NCBI RefSeq assembly: GCF_959029255.1
Contig: NZ_CAUFUE010000012.1
Span: forward strand, 1 to 64,000
Length of the DNA stretch: 64,000 nucleotides
Direction: 5' to 3'
DNA from: an uncultured Bacteroides sp.
GTDB taxonomy: Bacteria; Bacteroidota; Bacteroidia; Bacteroidales; Bacteroidaceae
Made by a program: the position numbers and the translations under genes. This document shows positions 26,289 through 36,072 of this stretch, one piece after another. The stretch's first letter is position 1. Every line of letters starts with the position of its first letter. A model generated the notes under the pieces. It searched no databases. It had not been told where the DNA came from and worked only from the letters and a program-made list of their open reading frames with translations.

Positions 26289-28118
26289 ATGAAATCAATC
26301 AAAAGATATATTCAAGGATTGGTATTGTCGCTGTTGCTGGTGATGACGATGTCATGCGAGGACTTTGCTGTCGGAGAGAAATTCCTTCAGAAGCCTCCCA
26401 GCAGTGATGTAACTATCGATACTATTTTCTCTACGGCAGAGTATGCCCGTAAGGTGTTGTGGTATAGCTACTCATTGATGCCATACGAGTTTCCTACAGG
26501 TTATAACTTTACAAGCGCCATGTGGTATGGCATTTTGGAAGGGTTGACCGATTTGAATAACTCTTATCTTACATGGGATGGAGTGAATATGTTGTACTAT
26601 AATGGTGCATACAATGCAGGCGCCGAAGATAAAACGGCATCAAATGGTGGCACTGCAACAAAGTTCCGTTTCACCAGTCGTAATTCCTGGAAAGGTATCC
26701 GCCATGCCTGGATACTCATTGAGAACATAGACCGGGTACCTGATATGTCGGCTGCGGAAAAGAATCGTTTGAAGGCTGAGGCAAAGATTATTGTTGCCAC
26801 CCAATATGCGGAAATGTTCCGGCATTATGGAGCCTTGCCTATTGTAGACCATGCCATTGACCCCGAAGATGCCGAACTGCCGAAGCGTGCCACTTTGCAG
26901 GAGACGGTCGATTTCATGGTTCGCCTGCTGAATGAAGCTAAAGATTGCCCCGACCTTCCTTGGGCCATTACTGAAGATGAATCCGATAACTGGAGCGGTC
27001 GTCTGACCCGTGCCGCCGCCATGGGATTGAAACTGCGCGTACTCTTGTTTGCAGCCAGCCCGTTGTTCAATTCGGATGCTCCTTATTATGAAGGAGAAGC
27101 TTCCCGGAAGTTGATGACATGGTATGGAAATTACGATGAACAGCGTTGGAAAGATGCGGTGAAAGCCGGTGAGGAATTTATGACCGCCATGCAGAAAGAA
27201 GGATTTTATGATTTGGTGAAAACCGGAGAATACCGGATGGCTTTCCGTGACGGATATTACACACGCGGTACGTCAGAATCATTGATTTCTACCCGTCGTC
27301 ACTATCGTACGAATAATCTGGGTGCTCTCTTGCAATCTGCACGTTGGGGGGCCTGGTGTGCCACGAAGGAGTATTTTGACATGTTCCCCATGGCAGATGG
27401 CAGTGATTTTGACTGGAAGAATCCGGACCACCTCAAAAATCCGTTCATTAATCGTGACCCCCGTCTGTCGGAGACCATATTGATGGATGGTGATAAATTT
27501 GGTAGCGGTAAGGCGGATATTTGTAAGAAAAAGGCGGACGATGCGAAGAACTATCCGCAAGGTAAAGACTGGGGGAAAAGTGGTGTATTGGATGCAACCA
27601 GTTTGTCAACAGGCCTACCCACCCGTAAATTCTTGCTCGACCGTCAGGGTGAATATAAGAACCGTGTGATTCACTGGCCTTATCTCCGTCTGGCAGAAGT
27701 GTACTTATCCTATGCGGAAGCCTTGAATGAAGCCAACCACGGACCTAATGCCTTGGCATACGAATACGTAAATAAAGTACGTTCGCGTGTAGGTCTGGGT
27801 GGATTGAAAGAGGGACTGGATCAAAAACAATTTCGTGAAGCGGTTCTTCGTGAGCGTGCTTGCGAGTTTGGTTATGAAGAAGTACGTTTCTTCGATTTGA
27901 TTCGTTGGAAACGCGAAGCCGACTTCACCAAGCATCTGCATGGAATCAACGTCTATCGCCATAAAACTACGGGCGAATATAAGTTTGAGTTCCCCCAACT
28001 GAAAGAAAGAGCCTGGCAGAAAGCCGGCGAATTCTCCGCCAAATGGTATTTGAGCGCTTTCCCGCCTAAAGAGGTAAACAAGGGATACGGGCTTATACAA
28101 AACCCCGGTTGGGAATAA
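26289..28118 (+). CDS. SusD/RagB-type lipoprotein (pair 1)
   Basis: A 609-residue surface lipoprotein with lipobox VMTMSCEDF. Helical SusD core segments include RLKAEAKIIVATQYAEMFRH and GLKLRVLLFAASPLFN. The C-terminal RagB region has REAVLRERACEFGYEEVRFF with DLIRWKRE, and the protein ends in IQNPGWE. The frame is open from a TTG at 26268; ATG 26289, preceded by a purine-rich agaaaggaaaag, gives the better signal peptide. It forms the lid of the preceding SusC. Confidence 0.92.
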   Translation: MKSIKRYIQGLVLSLLLVMTMSCEDFAVGEKFLQKPPSSDVTIDTIFSTAEYARKVLWYSYSLMPYEFPTGYNFTSAMWYGILEGLTDLNNSYLTWDGVNMLYYNGAYNAGAEDKTASNGGTATKFRFTSRNSWKGIRHAWILIENIDRVPDMSAAEKNRLKAEAKIIVATQYAEMFRHYGALPIVDHAIDPEDAELPKRATLQETVDFMVRLLNEAKDCPDLPWAITEDESDNWSGRLTRAAAMGLKLRVLLFAASPLFNSDAPYYEGEASRKLMTWYGNYDEQRWKDAVKAGEEFMTAMQKEGFYDLVKTGEYRMAFRDGYYTRGTSESLISTRRHYRTNNLGALLQSARWGAWCATKEYFDMFPMADGSDFDWKNPDHLKNPFINRDPRLSETILMDGDKFGSGKADICKKKADDAKNYPQGKDWGKSGVLDATSLSTGLPTRKFLLDRQGEYKNRVIHWPYLRLAEVYLSYAEALNEANHGPNALAYEYVNKVRSRVGLGGLKEGLDQKQFREAVLRERACEFGYEEVRFFDLIRWKREADFTKHLHGINVYRHKTTGEYKFEFPQLKERAWQKAGEFSAKWYLSAFPPKEVNKGYGLIQNPGWE

Positions 28119-28161
28119 TGATTGAATATGATTCATAGAATAAAGAAATAACACTATACTT

Positions 28162-30918
28162 ATGGAAAAAAGTATGAAGCTATTTATTGCGGGGCTGCTG
28201 TTCTCTTCTGTTTCGGTGGCTCAGGTGACAGACAGCATACAGCAATATGGACGGGGTATCTCGTTCAACCAAAAAGAGTCGACTACAGCCGGTGCCATAG
28301 CGACGTCGGATGTACTCGGACACCGCACCAGCACGCTTCCCTCTAATTCATTGTTCGGCCTGATTCCCGGATTACAGGTATTGCAGAATGCGGGAAATGC
28401 ATGGGATGACGGTGCAACACTCTATGTACGTGGTGTGGGGACTACCAATAGTAAAAGTCCTTTGATTTTGATAGATGGCTTTGAACGCAGCATAGACGGG
28501 CTTGCCGTGCAGGACATTGAAAAGGTAACCGTATTGAAGGATGCCGTCGCGCTGAGTCTATACGGTGTGCGTGGTGCCAATGGCGTAGTCTATATCCAGA
28601 CAAAACGCGGCTATGCAGGCCAACCTGAGATTACGTTCGACTACGAGTTCAAGATGGGTACTCCTACCTATAAGCCTAAATTTGTGGATGGATATACGTA
28701 TGCCCAAGCCTTGAATGAAGGATTAAAGAACGATGGCTTGTCACCCCGTTATAGCCAACGTGAGCTCGATGCTTTCAGGGAGCAGACTTATCCGGAGTTT
28801 TATCCGAATGTGAATTGGTGGGACGAAGCGTTGCGTGACCATAGTTATGGAAATAATGCGAATTTTTCCATGCGTGGCGGAGGGGATGTTGCCCAATATT
28901 TTGCTCAGTTGAACTATCTGAATGATAAGGGTATTCTCGGGCCTACCGATGACAACGAAGGATATTCCACCCAATTCAAATATTCAAAATTGAATTTTAC
29001 TACGAATTTGGATATCAAGTTGGGTAAAACGACCAAGTTGGGCTTGGGTTTGCGAGGTAATTTTGCCGAGAGTAACCGTCCTTACACCACGACAGACAAA
29101 ATATTTGAGGCATTGTATCAGGTACCGTCGGGTGTGATGCCGGTGAAAACAAGTCATGGCTTATGGGGAGCTACCACAGTGTACAAAAACAATCCGATAG
29201 CTTATATCTCAGGCAGGGGATATGAACGTGCCCAGAGTCGTAACCTGTATGCCGATATGCAGCTCAATCAGGATTTGAGTTTTGTTACGCCGGGCTTATC
29301 GGCAACTCTTCGTGTAGGTTTTGATAATGAAGCTGAATATTGGGATCGTAACCAACGTGATTTTGTATCCGAATCGGCGATTAAAGGATGGGATGATGCA
29401 AAAGACCAATATACCAAACTGACGGAAGAATCGGCATTGGCTTTCTCCAGCAGTATCAAGGATGTGGTACGTCATCTTAATATCAATGCGCAGGTCAATT
29501 ATGATCGTACCTGGGGAGAACATAAGTTGAATACTACCTTGTTCTATGGTATGGATAAAATGACTCAGAGAGGACAGAATAACGGAAGAGCGTTTATGGA
29601 TATTGTAGGTCAGGCTCACTATACTTATAAAAATCGCTATTTGTTGGACTTCGCGCTGTCCGGTTCGGCTGCCAGTGTATTGGACCCCGACGACCGTTGG
29701 GGTATCTTCCCTTCCATCGGTGCAGGTTGGATATTGTCGGAAGAGAATGCTTTGAAAGCCGACTGGCTGAATTTGTTGAAACTGAGAGCATCTTATGGTA
29801 TTGCCGGGCGTGCGGATTATAACGTTAATCTTTATAGAGACGCTTTCGGCACAGGTGGCAGTTACTTCTTTAAAGATACTCCGGCTTCTATAGGAGGTAC
29901 GGCGGAAAAGAGGTTGGCGGTGAACGGACTGACATACGAAAAGTCACATAAACTGAATGTAGGATTTGACTTTATGGCGTGGAACCGTTTATCGTTGACG
30001 ATTGACGGATACTACGACCATCGTACGGATATTCTGGTGAGTGGCGCGGGTACCATGTCGACCGTACTGGGACTTGGAGCTCCTCAGGTAAATGACGGTA
30101 TCGTGAATTCTTATGGTGTGGATGTAGCCGCTAACTGGAGCGACCGCATCGGTTCTTTCAGTTACCAATTGGGCGGACAGTTCACTTTCAGCCGCAATAA
30201 GATTATCGAAATGAATGAAGAATATCGTCCGTATGATTATTTGAAACGTACGGGGCATTCGGTCAGCCAGATTTTCGGTTATGAGGTAGAAGGCATCTAC
30301 CAGAGCCAGAAAGAGATTGATGAGCGTGAAGTGAAACAATATCTGTCGGAAGTTCGTCCGGGTGATTTGAAGTTCAAAGACCAGAATGGTGACAAGCGTA
30401 TCGATGAATACGATCAGGTGGCACTGGGTTATAACAGTGTATGTCCCGAAATCTATTACGGGTTTAATCTGGGTGCGGAATATAAAGGAATCGGTTTCCT
30501 TGCTTTCTTCCAGGGAGCTTCCAATTATAGCGAAGTGTTGGATACACGAAGCGTTTATCGGCCTTTGATTAACAACAATACCATTTCACAACACTATTAT
30601 GACAATCGTTGGAGCGAAAGCAATCCTAACGGGAAGTATCCGCGCTTGACGACTACCGGCTCAAACAACAACTATAATACAAACTCGCTGTGGGTGGCCG
30701 ATGCTTCCTATATGAAACTGCGTACTTTGGAAGTGTACTATCAACTGCCGGAGAACTGGTTGAAAGGTCTGCACAGTGTGAAGCAGGCAAGGATATTTGC
30801 CCGTGGCTATGATTTGTTCAGCCTGAACAAACTGGATGGCATTTCTGACCCTGAATCGGTAGGAGCCAACCATCCTCTGATGCGTCAGTTTACTTTTGGT
30901 GTTAATTTACGTTTCTAA
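28162..30918 (+). CDS. SusC-type transporter lacking the N-terminal regulatory domain (pair 2)
   Basis: A 918-residue SusC homologue, about 130 residues shorter than its neighbour. After a short signal peptide (LFIAGLLFSSVSVAQ) it goes almost directly into the plug (SNSLFGLIPGLQVLQNAG, LYVRGVGTTNSKSPLILIDG, VLKDAVALSLYGVRGANGVV). The carboxypeptidase-regulatory-like domain and an obvious TonB-box/GYGT segment are absent, although the barrel is complete to FTFGVNLRF. The start context shows no room for a lost domain: the SusD stop is only 43 nt upstream. It may be a naturally minimal SusC, may depend on TonB differently, or may have lost the domain. Confidence 0.88.
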   Translation: MEKSMKLFIAGLLFSSVSVAQVTDSIQQYGRGISFNQKESTTAGAIATSDVLGHRTSTLPSNSLFGLIPGLQVLQNAGNAWDDGATLYVRGVGTTNSKSPLILIDGFERSIDGLAVQDIEKVTVLKDAVALSLYGVRGANGVVYIQTKRGYAGQPEITFDYEFKMGTPTYKPKFVDGYTYAQALNEGLKNDGLSPRYSQRELDAFREQTYPEFYPNVNWWDEALRDHSYGNNANFSMRGGGDVAQYFAQLNYLNDKGILGPTDDNEGYSTQFKYSKLNFTTNLDIKLGKTTKLGLGLRGNFAESNRPYTTTDKIFEALYQVPSGVMPVKTSHGLWGATTVYKNNPIAYISGRGYERAQSRNLYADMQLNQDLSFVTPGLSATLRVGFDNEAEYWDRNQRDFVSESAIKGWDDAKDQYTKLTEESALAFSSSIKDVVRHLNINAQVNYDRTWGEHKLNTTLFYGMDKMTQRGQNNGRAFMDIVGQAHYTYKNRYLLDFALSGSAASVLDPDDRWGIFPSIGAGWILSEENALKADWLNLLKLRASYGIAGRADYNVNLYRDAFGTGGSYFFKDTPASIGGTAEKRLAVNGLTYEKSHKLNVGFDFMAWNRLSLTIDGYYDHRTDILVSGAGTMSTVLGLGAPQVNDGIVNSYGVDVAANWSDRIGSFSYQLGGQFTFSRNKIIEMNEEYRPYDYLKRTGHSVSQIFGYEVEGIYQSQKEIDEREVKQYLSEVRPGDLKFKDQNGDKRIDEYDQVALGYNSVCPEIYYGFNLGAEYKGIGFLAFFQGASNYSEVLDTRSVYRPLINNNTISQHYYDNRWSESNPNGKYPRLTTTGSNNNYNTNSLWVADASYMKLRTLEVYYQLPENWLKGLHSVKQARIFARGYDLFSLNKLDGISDPESVGANHPLMRQFTFGVNLRF

Positions 30919-30934
30919 TCAAATAATAGAAGTA

Positions 30935-32605
30935 ATGAAACTTATGAAATTTAGAAATATAATGTTGTTTCTGGCAGTGGGTATGCTGGCCGGATGCGAC
31001 TTCATGGATTGCGACGAATCGTCCGATTATACGAAGCAGGAGATATTCGACAGCTTCGACCGGTCAAAGAGAATGGTGACCGATATATATAGCTATCTGC
31101 CGCAGGATTTCTGTAATACCGCTGGTGCTATGCTGGACGCTGCTACGGATGATGCCATTCATGTGTACAAATCTTCGAATATATGGAGATTTGTAGATGG
31201 AACTTGGTCTGCCAACCGTACGGTAGATGATGTGTGGAGTAATTATTATTCTGCCATACGTGCTGCTAATCTGTATTTGAAGGAGTCCGAAGGACAAGAT
31301 TTCAAAGATTGGGAGTTCTCGGATAAGTATCATGATATGATAAAGGACTTTACAAATTATAGATATGAAGTTCGTTTCCTTCGCGCATTCTATTATTTTG
31401 AGCTGATTAAGCGCTATCACAATATACCTTTTGTATTAGAGGTATTGACGCCTGCTCAAGCAAATACGGTAAGCCCGTCACCTTTTGAGCAGATAGCCAA
31501 ATTCATAGTGGAAGAATGCTCTGAACTGAGTACTCTGTTGCCTGTCAATTATCAAGGTTTTGTAGACAAGGAGACGGGACGCGTCACGCGTGGTGCTGCA
31601 TTGGCGCTGAAATCAAGAGTGACTCTTTATATGGCGAGTCCGCTTTTTGCGGCAGATAGTCAAGACAAGTGGAAGGATGCTGCAAGCGCTGCCTACGAAA
31701 TTATCGGTTCGGCTACTGAATTAGGATATAAACTGGATAAGTTCGCCAACCTGTTCGGTGCTGCCAATAATACAAGTACAGAAGTTATTTTAGCCCGTCC
31801 CACCGGTGAAAACGGAGATTTTGAAAAGTCCAACTTCCCGATGGGAGTGGAGGGTGGAAAGACTTCTACCTGTCCTACGCAAAATCTGGTAGACGCTTTC
31901 GAAATGAAATCTGGAAAAGAGTTTGATTGGAATGATCCTGCCATGAAAGTAAATCCGTATGCCGACCGTGACCCCCGGCTTGCTATGACCGTTGTCTATA
32001 ATGATATGGTTTGGCCTGCTAAGGAGAAAGTGGAAATCTGGGAGGGTGGAGCAAACGGATTGCCGTTGACTAATGCCACCACTACCGGATATTATTTGCG
32101 CAAGTATGTGAATAAGGATATCAGTTTTGTTTCCGGTTCTACGGTTACTAAGAAGCATCACAACTGGATTCTTTTCCGTTATGCCGAAGTTTTGTTGAAC
32201 TATGCCGAGGCTATGGTGAATGCTTTCCATGACCCTGATTACAAAGATGCGGAGTTTCCGTTGAGCGCCCGTGAAGCCGTAAATCAAGTACGTAATCGTT
32301 CGGATGTGAAGATGCCTGCATTAAAGACCGGTATGGCGGAAGCTGATTTTGTGAAGCGTCTGAAGAACGAGCGTCGTGTGGAACTGGCATTTGAAGGACA
32401 TCGTTTCTGGGATGTACGCCGTTGGAAAGACTTGAATGCAACTGCCAATGTTTACGGTGTGAAGATTCAAAAGACAGAAGACGGATTTGAATATAACAAG
32501 TTCCTCTACGAGACCAGAACCATTACGGACAATTTGTATTTCTATCCGATTTCCAATACAGAGAAATATAAGAATCCTAATCTGGGACAGAATACGGGTT
32601 GGTGA
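30935..32605 (+). CDS. SusD/RagB-type lipoprotein (pair 2)
   Basis: A 556-residue lipoprotein (lipobox VGMLAGCDFMDC). The SusD core includes FTNYRYEVRFLRAFYYFELI and TRGAALALKSRVTLYMASPL. The C-terminal RagB signature is FVKRLKNERRVELAFEGHRF with WDVRRWKD, and the end is NLGQNTGW. Reading from 30896 would overlap the SusC stop; ATG 30935 gives a proper signal peptide. It completes the second transporter pair. Together the two pairs suggest uptake of two product classes from one glycan, or of a long branched one. The AT-rich NVEALA cassette starts 33 nt downstream on the same strand. Confidence 0.92.
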   Translation: MKLMKFRNIMLFLAVGMLAGCDFMDCDESSDYTKQEIFDSFDRSKRMVTDIYSYLPQDFCNTAGAMLDAATDDAIHVYKSSNIWRFVDGTWSANRTVDDVWSNYYSAIRAANLYLKESEGQDFKDWEFSDKYHDMIKDFTNYRYEVRFLRAFYYFELIKRYHNIPFVLEVLTPAQANTVSPSPFEQIAKFIVEECSELSTLLPVNYQGFVDKETGRVTRGAALALKSRVTLYMASPLFAADSQDKWKDAASAAYEIIGSATELGYKLDKFANLFGAANNTSTEVILARPTGENGDFEKSNFPMGVEGGKTSTCPTQNLVDAFEMKSGKEFDWNDPAMKVNPYADRDPRLAMTVVYNDMVWPAKEKVEIWEGGANGLPLTNATTTGYYLRKYVNKDISFVSGSTVTKKHHNWILFRYAEVLLNYAEAMVNAFHDPDYKDAEFPLSAREAVNQVRNRSDVKMPALKTGMAEADFVKRLKNERRVELAFEGHRFWDVRRWKDLNATANVYGVKIQKTEDGFEYNKFLYETRTITDNLYFYPISNTEKYKNPNLGQNTGW

Positions 32606-32638
32606 GAATATTTGTAATAATTATAAAAACAAACATTT

Positions 32639-32959
32639 ATGAAGAGAAAAAAGTTTTTAGGTTTAATGATACTTGTTATAGTAATAAATATTACTTTAAG
32701 CATAAATAATGAAAATGAAATTGCAGATTTGCTGTTTCTAAAAATAGAAGCTTTTTTGGCTAACGATGAAGAAGAGTCGAGTGGTGAGCTTGGCCCTTTG
32801 CAAAGCTATGGGTGCGCAATCGAAGAGAATGTGATAGTTGGACATGATGATAATGGTAACCCTATATTCCAACATGTATCATATTCGGGAGAATTAGGTC
32901 GTTGTATGGGGTATTCAGGTCGTTGTTCATCTTATTCTTGTACAAAACTAGCACAATAA
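32639..32959 (+). CDS. NVEALA-like small secreted Cys-rich protein (divergent)
   Basis: A 106-residue protein with a basic start (MKRKKFLG), a hydrophobic core, then ADLLFLKIEAFLAN, a degenerate form of the NVEALA motif found in a Bacteroidales family of small exported proteins. An acidic stretch (DEEESSGE) and a tail with four Cys (YGC, GRC, GRC, YSC) follow. The layout of leader, acidic linker and Cys-rich tail matches the protein at 35655, which has the exact motif. Family function is unknown. It lies between SusD and a 6-bladed propeller lipoprotein; genes of this type recur together with such propellers. It could be a secreted peptide or an envelope protein. Confidence 0.65.
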   Translation: MKRKKFLGLMILVIVINITLSINNENEIADLLFLKIEAFLANDEEESSGELGPLQSYGCAIEENVIVGHDDNGNPIFQHVSYSGELGRCMGYSGRCSSYSCTKLAQ

Positions 32960-33085
32960 TTTAGAGGAATTCATTTGTTGATTTGTATTATTCGTATTCA
33001 GGAGTGGAAAGTTAAATAGTTAGTAGTTAAAAAGAATATGGTATATTAATCATGCCTATTTGATTTCTCGCTTCTGAATATGAAT

Positions 33086-33111
33086 AATTCAGTTTATATG
33101 GTTACTGAATT
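33086..33111. repeat. Small hairpin before the propeller gene
   Basis: aattcagt (33086-33093) pairs with actgaatt (33104-33111), 21 nt upstream of ATG 33132. It may be a weak terminator or leader structure. Confidence 0.3.
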
Positions 33112-33131
33112 ATATATTCAATAATATCATT

Positions 33132-34295
33132 ATGGTAATATTTTTATTACTCATAATCATTTGTTTTTTAGGTGGATGCAGCTCAAAGCCTAACGGAATG
33201 ATACAAAATGAAGATATAAAGGAAATCTTGATAAATCCAGATAAGGTTGAAGCTTATTTAGACTTATCCGAAATAGTGGATTCCATGGAAATTATCCCTT
33301 TGGAAACGACGGAAAAATGTTTAATATCAGAAATTGACCGGATAGAAATTTATCAAGATTTAATATATGTATCAAACAGAACAAATGCGAAGATTTTTGT
33401 ATTTACTGCTCAGGGGAAATTCCTGAAAAGTATAGGTAGGCAAGGAATGGGTCCTGGTGAATATTCTCATTTAGGAAATTTTGCATTTAAGGATGAATCT
33501 ATTATCGTTCAGGACAGATTCCGTAGCAAGTATGTTACGTATGATTTGTCTGGTAATTTATCTAAGGAGATTCCCTATGACGTATTTCACCTTGAAATTG
33601 TACCTTTCAATAATTTGGCTTATTTTATATCCAGTTATATTCAATCGGAATACGGGAACTTTAATCTTTATAAGTTTGATTTCCGCATTGGTAAAATTGT
33701 TTCGTCAATGATTCCTTTTGATAATGAGAGCATAGCTAAGTCAACGTATGGTTTAAGAAGATATACTAGTAAATGTGGTAATGAGGCTACACTTATTTAT
33801 CCTTTGAACGATACGATTTATACACTGAGAGAGAATGTAGTGGCTCCTTCTTATGTAGTGCATTTCACTTCAAAAAATCTTCCTAAAGAATTGACCGTTG
33901 ATAAAAATATGCTTTTTCGATATATTCGTAAAAATGGATATTTGAAAGGATTGGAATATTTGCAAAATTCACAGGACTATTTGTTAGGTTATTATATAGA
34001 TAAAATTAATTTTAAGTACTTTATTTATAATAAATGTGATGCAAATATAGATGTTGGAAATAGATTGAAGATTGGTCTGTTGGGTGGCATGATATTTCAT
34101 GATTTTTATACGTCAACTGATAATAGATTATATATATATCAGGACGCAGCTACTTTTTCTTTCAATTGGAAGTCTATGAGGGATAATTGTAAAAACATTT
34201 ATTATCGAGAGAAAGTAGATTTTTTGGTTAAAGAGTTGAATGACGATTCGAATCCAATTTTACTCAAGTGTAATTTCAGAAAAGTAAATAAATGA
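33132..34295 (+). CDS. 6-bladed beta-propeller lipoprotein 1
   Basis: A 387-residue lipoprotein (lipobox FLGGCSS, Cys16) of the Bacteroidales 6-bladed beta-propeller group. Family features include the opening LDLSEIVDSMEIIPLETTEK, the blade signature FTAQGKFLKSIGRQGMGPGEY, and repeated strand pairs ending near the C-terminus. No catalytic residues are recognisable; such propellers usually bind ligands at the cell surface or in the periplasm. It is AT-rich compared with the SusC/D genes upstream. It follows the first NVEALA-like gene, and its paralogue at 36073 follows the second, so the cassette looks like a duplicated peptide-plus-propeller unit. Confidence 0.78.
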   Translation: MVIFLLLIIICFLGGCSSKPNGMIQNEDIKEILINPDKVEAYLDLSEIVDSMEIIPLETTEKCLISEIDRIEIYQDLIYVSNRTNAKIFVFTAQGKFLKSIGRQGMGPGEYSHLGNFAFKDESIIVQDRFRSKYVTYDLSGNLSKEIPYDVFHLEIVPFNNLAYFISSYIQSEYGNFNLYKFDFRIGKIVSSMIPFDNESIAKSTYGLRRYTSKCGNEATLIYPLNDTIYTLRENVVAPSYVVHFTSKNLPKELTVDKNMLFRYIRKNGYLKGLEYLQNSQDYLLGYYIDKINFKYFIYNKCDANIDVGNRLKIGLLGGMIFHDFYTSTDNRLYIYQDAATFSFNWKSMRDNCKNIYYREKVDFLVKELNDDSNPILLKCNFRKVNK

Positions 34296-34749
34296 AAAGT
34301 AAAGAGTATTTGTGGGTTATTTTGCATTTTGAATATCAATAAGATTTGCTTTAATATCTATAATGTTGATAAAGCTTTGAATTCTGTACTGGTTGATATT
34401 GGAATGCCATATTTATTGTTTATTCTTCTGATAATAAAAGAATTAATAATAGGTTTATTCTTCAAAAAGAGGATTCACGATTGACAGAAGAATTCTTATA
34501 TTCAATTTTGTTGCATTATTATGCAAAGTAAAGAACTTATATTATGACGATACAAGAAATAATAATAGAACTTATTAAAATGAAAATGTAAATTCTAGCT
34601 TGAGCGTTCCCCAACTTTGTGAAATGAATTATAAAGTAAGAGTAAAGATAAAACGGGATTTCTCAGTACTCGGATGATTTTTTTTAATTATGGATTGTTT
34701 TTCTTAAAACTCACTAGAAATAAAAATAAAGGATGGACAGAATAATATT
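34296..34749. other. 454-nt AT-rich gap, possible gene remnant
   Basis: No intact gene is seen. An ATG overlapping the preceding stop opens a short peptide (MKSKEYLWVILHFEYQ) that ends in a stop. In another frame a longer hydrophobic peptide can be read (KALNSVLVDIGMPYLLFILL). This pattern would fit a frameshifted remnant of a small membrane protein, perhaps a MauE/DoxX-like redox membrane protein, but that is weak inference. No clear promoter was found. Confidence 0.3.
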
Positions 34750-35622
34750 ATGAAATACAAATTTTATATCGGTGTAATAATCTTATGTATTCAAGTTTTT
34801 TTATGTTCTTGTATCGGTGAAAAGGACAAAAACTTGCAAATGGTGAAAACGTGGTTGGGAAAAGAAATTGTTTTCCCAAAAGAAGTAAAGATGTTTAATT
34901 TGAATAAGAATATGCAGGAAAGAAAAAAGACTCCATACAAAATACTTGTATATGCAGATTCTCTTGGTTGCTTAAGTTGTAAGTTACAACTTTATAAATG
35001 GAATACACTAATAAAAAATGCGAATGTTGAAATGCCGAATATGGTTGATTTCCTTTTTTATTTTCAGTTACAGAATGAAAAAGAACTATTGAATGTAATA
35101 AAACGTGATAACTTTAAACAGGCAGTATATGTAGATGAACAATTTGAATTCAGTATTATAAATAAATCTCCTAAGGAGATAAATTATCAATGTTTTCTTT
35201 TAGATAAAGAAAACGAAATTGTGTCAATCGGTAATCCGATACATAATTCAAAAGTATGGCAACTTTATAAAGAGATAATTATGGGTAAAAGAAAACGAAA
35301 CTCGCTTTCAATTTGTAATACGGAAGTAAAAGAAAGTATTATAAAAATCGATATGGGAAGTCTCCCAAAAGGAAAAGATACTGTTGCTAGTTGTTTTTTG
35401 ACTAATTTGGGTTCAGATTCTCTGTTGATATATGATATAGTAACAACCTGCGGCTGTACTCGTCCTATATGGGAGAAAATGCCAATACCTCCTGGAAAGA
35501 AATCTGAGATAAAAATTACAATAGCGCCAATTGAGTTAGGGTATTTTAGAAAAAGACTAAGTGTACAATGTAATATTCCTCAACAAGAAGTACAAATATT
35601 TGTTAGCGGAATAGTTCGATAG
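34750..35622 (+). CDS. DUF1573 lipoprotein with an N-terminal CxxC thioredoxin-like half
   Basis: A 290-residue lipoprotein (lipobox near CSC, residues 19-21). The first half (about 35-185) resembles a degenerate thioredoxin-like fold: KILVYADSLGCLSCKLQ with a CxxC pair (Cys74, Cys77), VDFLFYFQLQ, and YQCFLLDKENEIVSIGNP. The second half is a DUF1573 Ig-like domain with FLTNLGSDSLLIYDIVTTCG, a CGCT pair and PPGKKSEIKI. DUF1573 proteins are common in Bacteroidetes envelopes with undefined roles. A CxxC next to two Cys-rich small proteins suggests disulfide handling, but this is inference only. The 32-nt spacing to the next gene implies co-transcription. Confidence 0.72.
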   Translation: MKYKFYIGVIILCIQVFLCSCIGEKDKNLQMVKTWLGKEIVFPKEVKMFNLNKNMQERKKTPYKILVYADSLGCLSCKLQLYKWNTLIKNANVEMPNMVDFLFYFQLQNEKELLNVIKRDNFKQAVYVDEQFEFSIINKSPKEINYQCFLLDKENEIVSIGNPIHNSKVWQLYKEIIMGKRKRNSLSICNTEVKESIIKIDMGSLPKGKDTVASCFLTNLGSDSLLIYDIVTTCGCTRPIWEKMPIPPGKKSEIKITIAPIELGYFRKRLSVQCNIPQQEVQIFVSGIVR

Positions 35623-35654
35623 TTATGAAGTAATAATATTAAAAAAAAAGAAGT

Positions 35655-36002
35655 ATGAAGAAAAAAGTATGTATTAGTTTATTTATTAGTGCAGTCGTTG
35701 CTGCCTATATGAATGTAAATTTAGGTCAAATTGGTAATGTTACAGACGTAGTGTTAGCAAATGTGGAAGCTTTAGCGTTTGAAGAAGAATTAGAAAATGA
35801 TTCTGAATGTTATACTAACATCATGAGGACTTCTGAGGTTATTAGAGATAAAGATGGGAATGAAATAAAAATAAGTGACTGTGAGGAACATTCCTGTAAT
35901 TCCGGTAAAGGCGATACTTGCTCAAGTGGTTCGCACTGTATATATTATGCAGGTCCTTACGCGGGGCAAGAGTCTGGTAGCATAATCGTTATTTATTGTT
36001 AG
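35655..36002 (+). CDS. NVEALA family small secreted Cys-rich protein
   Basis: A 115-residue protein with an N-terminal leader (MKKKVCISLFISAVVAAYMN) and the exact family motif in VVLANVEALAFEEELEN, followed by an acidic linker and a tail with six Cys (SEC, SDC, HSC, DTC, HCI and a C-terminal YC). NVEALA proteins are small, exported, strain-variable proteins of Bacteroidales without known function. The conserved leader-like N-terminus and variable Cys-rich C-terminus resemble a precursor peptide, yet no peptidase-ABC exporter or maturation enzyme is encoded here. It sits between the DUF1573 protein and the second propeller. Confidence 0.82.
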   Translation: MKKKVCISLFISAVVAAYMNVNLGQIGNVTDVVLANVEALAFEEELENDSECYTNIMRTSEVIRDKDGNEIKISDCEEHSCNSGKGDTCSSGSHCIYYAGPYAGQESGSIIVIYC

Positions 36003-36072
36003 ATAATCATTCTCTTAATCATCTGAAAGTGTATTTGCTTTATATGATTAAGAGAATATATACAAAGTAGAT

